Assembly: GCA_024403585.1 (NCBI GenBank)
Contig: JAKSRN010000088.1
Coordinates: forward strand, 1-7,704
Origin: Lachnospiraceae bacterium
GTDB lineage: Bacteria > Bacillota > Clostridia > Lachnospirales > Lachnospiraceae
DNA: 7,704 nucleotides
Reading direction: 5' to 3'
The notes under the pieces were generated by a model. The model made no database searches. It had not been told where the DNA came from and saw only the letters and a program-made list of their open reading frames with translations. The position numbers and the translations under genes are program-made. Of the stretch, positions 1 through 4,428 are shown piece after piece; positions within the stretch are counted from its first letter, which is position 1; every line of letters begins with the position of its first letter.

Positions 1-17
1 CAGGAGTCACGACTCTC

Positions 18-761
18 TTAAGCATGGATCTGGCTGAATATCTGACCCATTCCACATTCAAATACCAGTTCAGGATTATACATTCTGATACCAGGCAGCG
101 GATCACGATTGATCACCACCAGATGCGGTCCTCTGTAATAATCGATCATTCCGGCAGCCGGATATACAGTTAAAGAGGTACCTGCAACGATCAGCATATC
201 TGCATTAGAGAGAGCACGCTGCGCATTCACCCAGGCTTTCTCCGGAAGACTCTCTTCGTACAGCGTAACATCCGGACGGATCATACCGCCACACTCACAA
301 TGCGGGATCTTTTCAGTAGATTTGAAGATTGCATCAGCCGGATATGCCTTACGGCATCTGTCACAATAATTACGGTATGTGGTTCCATGAACCTCATAAA
401 CCTTCTTGCTTCCTGCTCTCTGATGCAGACCGTCGATATTCTGTGTAACGATCTCTACATTCTTTCCGGCAGCTTCCAGTTCCGCCAGTTTATAATGTGT
501 CACATTCGGCTGGATCTTGCTGGTTTCCAGTTTCTGACGATAGAACTCATAAAACACTTCCGGATGACGATACAGGCAGGTATGACTCAGCAGATATTCA
601 GGAGTAAAACGGTCAAACTGCACATCATGCTGATTATACAGACCATCTTTACTTCGAAAATCCGGAATACCACTCTCAGTCGAAACACCGGCGCCACCAA
701 AAAATACTATATTCTGAGACTGATCGATCAGTTCCTGTAATTTCATGATTTTTTCTTCCAT
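18..761 (-). CDS. cobB: Sir2-family NAD-dependent protein deacylase (sirtuin)
   Basis: A cytoplasmic sirtuin that removes acyl groups from lysines, consuming NAD and releasing nicotinamide and O-acyl-ADP-ribose. The 247-residue length is normal for a bacterial sirtuin. Visible motifs, in order, are the NAD-binding GAGVSTESGIPDFRS (residues 23-37), TQNID (106-110), the catalytic His125 in EVHG, a zinc-ribbon Cys set (C133, C136, C155, C157), GTSLTVYPA (194-202) and NRD (218-220). A Tyr is present at residue 71, but by eye the position three residues later is Tyr rather than the Arg of the desuccinylase Tyr/Arg pair. Plain deacetylase activity is therefore the better guess (inference). The start at 761 is supported by AAAGGGG 10 nt upstream; an in-frame ATG at 746 has a weaker site. 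The gene appears to stand alone behind its own promoter, divergent from the gene at 1013. Its substrate is not shown; acyl-CoA ligases such as acetyl-CoA synthetase are classic sirtuin targets. Confidence 0.96.
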   Translation of the reverse strand: MEEKIMKLQELIDQSQNIVFFGGAGVSTESGIPDFRSKDGLYNQHDVQFDRFTPEYLLSHTCLYRHPEVFYEFYRQKLETSKIQPNVTHYKLAELEAAGKNVEIVTQNIDGLHQRAGSKKVYEVHGTTYRNYCDRCRKAYPADAIFKSTEKIPHCECGGMIRPDVTLYEESLPEKAWVNAQRALSNADMLIVAGTSLTVYPAAGMIDYYRGPHLVVINRDPLPGIRMYNPELVFECGMGQIFSQIHA

Positions 762-802
762 CTTCAGAAATCCCCTTTCTGTTTTTGCTTATAGTTCTTT
801 TT

Positions 803-831
803 ATTATACCATGACGTTTTTTTCTAAGCAA
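803..831 (-). promoter_or_regulatory. Sigma-A promoter of the sirtuin gene
   Basis: On the minus strand there is a perfect TATAAT (803-808) with an extended -10 (TGG directly before it). It lies 17 bp downstream of a TTGCTT -35-like hexamer (826-831). Transcription would start near 796, giving a leader of about 35 nt that includes the AAAGGGG ribosome site. The match is by eye. Confidence 0.65.
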
Positions 832-855
832 TGCGGGAAAGAATGGCAGGCAGTA

Positions 856-932
856 TGGTGTTTAGGGATAGATTTACATGTTAAGTGGTGTTTAGGCGGC
901 TATACAAACAATTACCCTTCGCATGGTGTTTA
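856..932 (+). repeat. Three direct repeats of TGGTGTTTA
   Basis: The 9-mer TGGTGTTTA occurs at 856-864, 886-894 and 924-932, all in the same orientation. The first two copies extend to TGGTGTTTAGG. Spacings are 30 and 38 bp. The third copy overlaps the TTTACA -35-like hexamer of the candidate promoter for the gene at 1013, and all three lie behind the sirtuin promoter. They could be binding sites for a regulator of either divergent gene. No known operator is recognised. Confidence 0.6.
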
Positions 933-957
933 CAGGGAAAATGTGGTAGAGTAAAAA
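929..957 (+). promoter_or_regulatory. Candidate promoter of the phospholipase-C-like gene
   Basis: TTTACA (929-934, 5 of 6 matches to the -35 consensus) lies 17 bp upstream of TAAAAA (952-957, 4 of 6 matches to the -10 consensus). This predicts a start near 964 and a leader of about 50 nt. The third TGGTGTTTA repeat overlaps the -35. The -10 is weak, so this is a tentative call. Confidence 0.4.
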
Positions 958-1012
958 AAGAAACTATCCGTGCGTATAGAGAAAGAAAGCCGGAAATGAT
1001 TGGGAGGTATGT

Positions 1013-1723
1013 ATGCCGGGATATATTCTGCATCTTACAGAAGCAAAAACGATTGTAAAAGAATTACAACTGGAAGGGTATTCCCTGTCCGATGAATGGG
1101 TCAATGCCTTCTATCTTGGAAATCTGCTGCCGGATACCAAGATCAAACGCGAAAAAATCACTTCCCACTTCTGGAATCCGGAAAGCCTGATCAGACAGGC
1201 CATCGCCCCTGATCTGGATCGTTTTTTCCAAAAATATCGCTCCCAGCTTAAAGGACCTCTCATACTGGGCTATCTCTCCCATCTGCATCTGGATGCCTGC
1301 TTTGTAAATTCTTTCTGGCCATCCATGTGGCTGTTTCTGGATGAAGAGAAAAATCCCGAAACTCTGCAGGAGCACATCCGCTATGCCTGGCTGAAGGTCA
1401 GCAACAAAGAGATTCCTGTGAAGGATTTCTTTTCGTCAGCCTACTACTACGGAGACTATTCCAGAATGAACGCCTATCTTCTGAACAAATATCGTCTGAA
1501 CGTTCCTGTTTATGATTCTGCCCTTGACTGTCCTGTGGAAGAGGTTCATATTGACGACCTGAAAACAGTTCTGGAGGAACTTCAGTATCTCTGTGACACC
1601 GTACAACCGGGAGCAGAAAAAGAGCTTACCGTTTTTGATCTGCCTTCGCTGGAGAGATTTATCGCGGGTACTGCTGAAGAGATGGCAGATCTGCTGTTAA
1701 AGGAATATCTGTTGCAGTCATGA
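1013..1723 (+). CDS. Putative zinc-dependent phospholipase C-like protein
   Basis: A 236-residue protein with no signal peptide and no clear membrane segment, so probably cytoplasmic. The N-terminus MPGYILHLTEAK, then AFYLGNLLPD (Asp41), SHFW (His52) and GYLSHLHLD (His90, His92, Asp94) follow the order of His and Asp metal ligands in the zinc-dependent phospholipase C/S1-P1 nuclease-like family. In many Firmicutes such proteins are annotated only as hypothetical or zinc-dependent phospholipase C family. The first 100 residues carry the recognisable motifs; the acidic C-terminal half carries none that I recognise. The start is fixed by GGGAGG 5 nt before the ATG. The gene is monocistronic between divergent and convergent neighbours and ends before a bidirectional terminator. 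The substrate is unknown, and the family assignment rests on motif spacing judged by eye. Confidence 0.85.
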   Translation: MPGYILHLTEAKTIVKELQLEGYSLSDEWVNAFYLGNLLPDTKIKREKITSHFWNPESLIRQAIAPDLDRFFQKYRSQLKGPLILGYLSHLHLDACFVNSFWPSMWLFLDEEKNPETLQEHIRYAWLKVSNKEIPVKDFFSSAYYYGDYSRMNAYLLNKYRLNVPVYDSALDCPVEEVHIDDLKTVLEELQYLCDTVQPGAEKELTVFDLPSLERFIAGTAEEMADLLLKEYLLQS

Positions 1724-1774
1724 CCGATTTATTTTGATCATCTGTAAAACATGTAAAATTATCTGAATAAAGAA

Positions 1775-1815
1775 AACCCGATGATCTTTTCAGACCATCG
1801 GGTTCGTTTCTTTTA
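1775..1815. terminator. Bidirectional intrinsic terminator between convergent genes
   Basis: A 12-position stem (1775-1786 with 1793-1804, arms AACCCGATGATC and GACCATCGGGTT) encloses a 6-nt loop. Reading plus, the stem has one A-C mismatch and is followed by a T-rich run (TTCGTTTCTTTT). Reading minus, the same position is a G-U pair and the stem is followed by TTTTCTTTATT (down to about 1766). It therefore serves both the gene ending at 1723 and the one ending at 1833, with the better fit to the minus strand. Confidence 0.85.
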
Positions 1816-1832
1816 CATAATTTTGCAATTGA

Positions 1833-2099
1833 TTACAGAGTTGTAAGATCAACTTTGTAGCTATCATCAGCCACACCATCAACTGTATAATAAGCTGCTT
1901 TCTCAGCAGTATTGATATAAATATTCAGAGTTGCCGGTTTGAGACCAGCTTCTTTAACAGCTTTTTTTACTGCGTTCTGAATCTGTGCAGGGGTAAGGGA
2001 AACCTCACCCATCTCAATGCTTACAGTTGAAGTGCATCTGGTGGTAGCTGCTTTTTTAGTCTCTGCTTTCTTTGCAGTTGTTTTCTTAGCAACAGCCAT
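1833..2099 (-). CDS. Small Lys/Ala-tailed DUF6465-like protein
   Basis: An 88-residue protein of unknown function. Residues 1-20 form a low-complexity basic tail of Ala, Lys and Thr (MAVAKKTTAKKAETKKAATT), reminiscent of histone-H1-like or HU tails. After it comes a roughly 65-residue domain with an apparent strand-helix-strand pattern: STVSIEMGEVSLT, the helix QIQNAVKKAVKEAG, then ATLNIYINTAEKAAYYTV. I associate this layout with the DUF6465 family of Lachnospiraceae, from memory and not from a search. The start is supported by a strong AGGAGG 7 nt upstream. A near-consensus promoter, strong ribosome site and good terminator suggest high expression. The basic tail makes nucleic-acid binding a possibility, but nothing in the sequence proves it. 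The long structured leader is described separately. Confidence 0.9.
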   Translation of the reverse strand: MAVAKKTTAKKAETKKAATTRCTSTVSIEMGEVSLTPAQIQNAVKKAVKEAGLKPATLNIYINTAEKAAYYTVDGVADDSYKVDLTTL

Positions 2100-2106
2100 T
2101 ATGATA

Positions 2107-2276
2107 CCTCCTTTAATACTGTTATATCAAGAACGCCTCGGCGTTCTAGCCGCGGCGTGGACAAGTGCCATGCACTTTTCCACTGGCCACACCTGCGATC
2201 CGCCGGAGGCTCGAACTTTGATGCAGGATTCTCATGACTGAAATCCTGAAAATCCAACGTCAAAGTTTGATTAACG
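2107..2276 (-). promoter_or_regulatory. Long structured 5' leader of the DUF6465-like gene
   Basis: If transcription starts about 7 nt after the TATAAT at 2283-2288, the message carries roughly 175 untranslated nt. The leader contains four inverted-repeat elements. P1 is an 8-bp stem (2260-2267 with 2214-2221, AACTTTGA/TCAAAGTT). P2, nested inside it, is a 7-bp stem (2242-2248 with 2224-2230, CAGGATT/AATCCTG) with an 11-nt loop. P3 has 11 pairs and one mismatch (2179-2183 and 2172-2177 with 2163-2168 and 2157-2161) capped by 3 nt. P4 is a 7-bp stem (2141-2147 with 2130-2136) with a 4-nt CGAG loop. P4 lies 15 nt before the AGGAGG site. There is no terminator-like U-run and no credible upstream ORF. 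It could be a riboswitch-like element, an autogenous protein-binding leader, or a stabilising structure; no known RNA class is recognised. Confidence 0.6.
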
Positions 2277-2282
2277 GGTATC

Positions 2283-2310
2283 ATTATACATAATTATTAT
2301 GATTTGTCAA
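2283..2310 (-). promoter_or_regulatory. Near-perfect sigma-A promoter of the DUF6465-like gene
   Basis: On the minus strand a perfect TTGACA (2305-2310) and a perfect TATAAT (2283-2288) are separated by 16 bp of AT-rich spacer. This is the strongest promoter in the window. It starts only 20 bp beyond the stop codon of the preA-like gene, and no terminator lies between them, so read-through from that gene into the leader is likely. Confidence 0.88.
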
Positions 2311-2330
2311 ACATTCCTCCAAAAACAGTT

Positions 2331-3800
2331 TCAGGAGAATGTAATTCGTTTTTTCGCTGTATCGATTGCATGATTCGGACACACAAGCTTACACAGATGA
2401 CAGCCTACACATTTTTTACCCAGAAGACTCGGTCGTCTTGTTTCCGCATCGAATGCAATCGCCTGATGTCCGCCGTCTCTGCAGGAAATATAGCATCTGC
2501 CGCAACCGTCACAATGCTCGTAATGGAATTTCGGGAAGAGTATCGTATCTCTTTCAAGCTGATCTGTATCCACCACACTCTCTGTTGCTTCTCCTATAAA
2601 TTCAGAGACAGACTTATAATATCTCAGCAGCATATAATGCTTTAGACCAGCCAGCAGATCATCAATGATTCTATAGCCATATTCCATAACAGCGGTTGTA
2701 ATCTGAAGGCTTCCCGCACCAAGAAGCAGGAATTCCAATGCATCACGCCAGGTGTAGATTCCTCCCATGCCGCTGATATGCGCCTGTTTCAGTTTCGGAT
2801 CACTATGCATCTCAGAAATAAATCGGAGTGCAATCGGTTTTACAGCCCTTCCGGAATAACCTCCAATGGACGATCTGCTTCTGACAGCAGGGGCTGCAAC
2901 AAGTGTATCGATATTGACACCTGTAATACTCTTTATTGTATTAATAGCCGCAATACCGTCTGCTCCGCCTTCCATTGCAGCTTCAGCCGGTACACGCATA
3001 TCGGTAATGTTCGGAGTCATCTTGGCAAGAATTGGAATTGGAGATCCTCTTCTCGCTGCTCTTGTAAAACGCTTCACCAGTTCCGGATCCTGTCCGATGT
3101 CTACACCGGTTCCCTTCTCCTCCATATTCGGGCAGGAGAAATTCAGTTCAATCACATCGGCACCGGCCTCTGTCACTTTACAGGAAAGATACTCCCATTC
3201 CTCTTCGTTCCGTCCCATGATCGATGCAACGATCACTTTCGTTGGATACTGTTCTTTCAGTTTTCGGAAGCATTCCATATTCTCTTCCAGAGAATGATCG
3301 GAAAGCTGTTCTATGTTTTTAAAGCCGGCAAAGGTTCCATCTGTTCCTGTATATGCAGAAAATCGCGGTGACGCCTCATGTATATCCATGAGTGAAATTG
3401 TTTTGAATGCCGCTCCTGCCCAGCCCATCTCAAATGCTCTTGCACACATCTCATAGTTGCTGGCAACCACAGAAGAGGACAAAAGAAAAGGATTTTCCAG
3501 TTTCACACCACAGATTTCACAGGAAAGATCTACTGTCTGATCTTCCGGAAGCTGGTCGAAACTGTCTTTTGCAACAGTAATTTCACTGATCACCTTTTTG
3601 ATATTTACATGCTTTGAACATACAGCCATACAAGGAGCCTCACATGTTTCGCATGCATCTGTAAAATCCGTTGCTGCAGCTATCGCTTCAACAGCATCAA
3701 ATTTACAGGCTCTGAGAATTCGTTCTATATCAAATTCAGGACATGCCTTACTGCAGGGTGCATCATAACACAGGGTACAATCTCTGATACTTTTCTCCAT
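2331..3800 (-). CDS. preA: PreA-like dihydropyrimidine dehydrogenase with N-terminal Fe-S domain
   Basis: A 489-residue cytoplasmic iron-sulfur flavoprotein. Residues 1-75 are Cys-rich (C8, C11, C16, C20; C50, C53, C57, C61), with CTLCYDAPCSKACP resembling the N-terminal Fe-S domain of dihydropyrimidine dehydrogenase or PreT. Residues 95-400 are a dihydroorotate-dehydrogenase-type FMN barrel: NPFLLSSS, ELNFSCPN, Lys260 in AKMTPN, AAINTIKS, GGYSGRAVKPIALR. The C-terminus holds two 4Fe-4S motifs (C430, C433, C436, C440; C464, C467, C470, C474). PreA reduces uracil or thymine with electrons passed from the FAD/NAD subunit PreT. No PreT is in the window, and E. coli PreA, as I recall it, lacks the Cys-rich front. 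The residue lining up with the active-site Cys of mammalian dihydropyrimidine dehydrogenase appears to be Ile235. The start at 3800 is preferred over an in-frame ATG at 3860 because AAAGGAG lies 8 nt before it and the promoter overlaps the longer start. The exact substrate is uncertain. Confidence 0.9.
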   Translation of the reverse strand: MEKSIRDCTLCYDAPCSKACPEFDIERILRACKFDAVEAIAAATDFTDACETCEAPCMAVCSKHVNIKKVISEITVAKDSFDQLPEDQTVDLSCEICGVKLENPFLLSSSVVASNYEMCARAFEMGWAGAAFKTISLMDIHEASPRFSAYTGTDGTFAGFKNIEQLSDHSLEENMECFRKLKEQYPTKVIVASIMGRNEEEWEYLSCKVTEAGADVIELNFSCPNMEEKGTGVDIGQDPELVKRFTRAARRGSPIPILAKMTPNITDMRVPAEAAMEGGADGIAAINTIKSITGVNIDTLVAAPAVRSRSSIGGYSGRAVKPIALRFISEMHSDPKLKQAHISGMGGIYTWRDALEFLLLGAGSLQITTAVMEYGYRIIDDLLAGLKHYMLLRYYKSVSEFIGEATESVVDTDQLERDTILFPKFHYEHCDGCGRCYISCRDGGHQAIAFDAETRRPSLLGKKCVGCHLCKLVCPNHAIDTAKKRITFS

Positions 3801-3859
3801 ATAGGTCGCTCCTTTCCAGTAATGTAGAAAAATGAAAAGCCTCGTCAATTCGTACAACA

Positions 3860-3888
3860 ATTATAACATAACGGACGTCCGGCGACCA
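3860..3888 (-). promoter_or_regulatory. Extended -10 promoter of the preA-like gene, with palindrome in spacer
   Basis: On the minus strand a perfect TATAAT (3860-3865) is preceded by TGT, an extended -10. The -35 position (3883-3888, TGGTCG) is poor, at 3 of 6 matches. A 10-bp perfect palindrome, CGGACGTCCG (3872-3881), fills the spacer and could be an operator. The predicted start near 3853 gives a leader of about 53 nt. Confidence 0.6.
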
Positions 3889-3904
3889 TGGTTCTTCCTG
3901 TCTC

Positions 3905-3994
3905 TCAGAAACAAATGATGACATTGGTTCCCTTGTCGATCTGGCTGTGGATCTCAATCTCCGCAGAATGGATGTCTGCAATATGCTTCACAAC
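3905..3994 (-). pseudogene. C-terminal remnant of a sensor histidine kinase
   Basis: The minus-strand frame from 3994 to the TGA at 3905-3907 encodes 29 residues starting VVKHIADIHSAEIEI and ending KGTNVIICF. This matches the last part of a histidine-kinase ATPase domain (the usual pattern is GLGLxIVKHI..H...I.I.S..GKGT.....F). The glycine-rich GLGL box that should come just before is absent: the preceding in-frame residues (LVWPFC) lie in the terminator stem and are unrelated. A stop closes the frame about 12 codons further upstream, and there is no start codon or ribosome site. It is therefore a decayed or rearranged end of a lost gene. The break falls at about 3994-4000, right at the end of the carrier-protein terminator. 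Confidence 0.7.
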
Positions 3995-4029
3995 ACAAAA
4001 GGGCCATACCAGGCGGTACGACCCTTTTT
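3991..4029 (-). terminator. Intrinsic terminator of the acyl carrier protein operon
   Basis: Reading minus, arms GGGTCGTACC and GGTATGGCCC (4015-4024 with 4001-4010) form a 10-bp stem with two G-U pairs around a GCCT loop. It is preceded by AAAAA and followed by TTTTGTGTT. On the plus strand the same arms would have two C-A mismatches, so the element is built for minus-strand transcription and ends the operon about 75 nt after the carrier-protein stop. Confidence 0.85.
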
Positions 4030-4041
4030 AATTCAGAACTG

Positions 4042-4071
4042 CAATGCCAAGTCATCGCAAGCATTGACTTG
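4042..4071 (-). repeat. Overlapping inverted repeats in the 3' untranslated region
   Basis: Two inverted repeats compete for the same bases. CAATGC (4042-4047) pairs with GCATTG (4061-4066), while CAAGTCA (4048-4054) pairs with TGACTTG (4065-4071). The first arms are adjacent and the second arms overlap by two bases, so fully formed stems exclude each other. The element lies between the carrier-protein stop and the terminator. Its function is unknown. Confidence 0.4.
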
Positions 4072-4100
4072 AAATATACTTTTTTACGGTGGATTCCCGA

Positions 4101-4325
4101 TTACTCTGCATTCTCCTCAAGATAGTCTACGATATCTCCTACTGTACGGAGTGTTGGGATCACACGATCAGGGATCTCAATATCGAACTCACCCTCAAAC
4201 TCAGATACGATGCTGATTACAGCAAGAGAGTTAAGACCCAGATCATCCACAAGTGCACTGTCTTTTGTGATCTCGCAATCGGACTCACAAAACTCCTCTA
4301 AGATACTAACAGCTCTTTCAAACAT
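4101..4325 (-). CDS. Acyl carrier protein
   Basis: A 74-residue acidic acyl carrier protein of normal length. It carries an acyl group as a thioester on a 4'-phosphopantetheine attached to Ser33 in the motif DDLGLNSLAVISIV (28-41). The usual Asp before that Ser is Asn here (NSL instead of DSL), which is uncommon for a housekeeping fatty-acid-synthesis carrier. Four-helix character is visible, with an acidic recognition helix (SEFEGEFDIEIP) and a final helix (TVGDIVDYLEENAE). The start is supported by AGGAG 9 nt upstream. It follows the ligase gene by 103 nt in the same direction, so it is probably its dedicated carrier, as DltC is to DltA. No phosphopantetheinyl transferase or fatty-acid-synthesis gene is nearby. 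A carrier for a non-fatty acyl or aminoacyl group is possible. Confidence 0.95.
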   Translation of the reverse strand: MFERAVSILEEFCESDCEITKDSALVDDLGLNSLAVISIVSEFEGEFDIEIPDRVIPTLRTVGDIVDYLEENAE

Positions 4326-4371
4326 ACTCTTATTCTCCTTTTGTTGGAATTCTATTTAACGGTTTCATATC

Positions 4372-4416
4372 AGGCAGGGGATTTCCCTATAATGAACGCA
4401 GGGAAATCCCCTCCCT
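4372..4416 (-). other. Strong intercistronic hairpin between ligase and carrier genes
   Basis: GGGGATTTCCC (4377-4387) and GGGAAATCCCC (4401-4411) form a perfect 11-bp stem, extended by an A-T pair (4376/4412) and, past one C-C mismatch, three more pairs (4372-4374 with 4414-4416). The loop is 13 nt. Neither strand has a U-run after it, so it is not a normal terminator. It may protect or process the mRNA so that the small carrier is made in excess over the ligase, or cause partial attenuation. Confidence 0.7.
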
Positions 4417-4428
4417 AAAAGATGCCGT

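Noticed and set aside
4..15. Small inverted repeat GAGTC/GACTC just after the sirtuin stop.
   Set aside because: Only five pairs with a 2-nt gap, and the window ends before any U-run, so a terminator cannot be supported.
2099..2284. A 61-codon open frame on the minus strand inside the leader of the DUF6465-like gene.
   Set aside because: Its ATG overlaps the -10 box, so it would precede the predicted transcript start. It has no ribosome site, and its composition reflects the hairpins.
2866..3297. A 143-codon plus-strand open frame opposite the PreA-like gene.
   Set aside because: It is antisense to a strongly motif-supported gene and has no recognisable domain or ribosome site.
3801..3860. 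N-terminal extension of the PreA-like protein from an ATG at 3860.
   Set aside because: That ATG lies at the promoter -10 box and has no ribosome site. The ATG at 3800 has AAAGGAG at 8 nt and begins right before the first Cys cluster.
3841..3893. TTGACG/TACATT promoter-like pair or short frame (MVAGRPL...) upstream of the PreA-like gene.
   Set aside because: The pair would start transcription inside the ribosome site. The short frame spans the better promoter and resembles nothing known.
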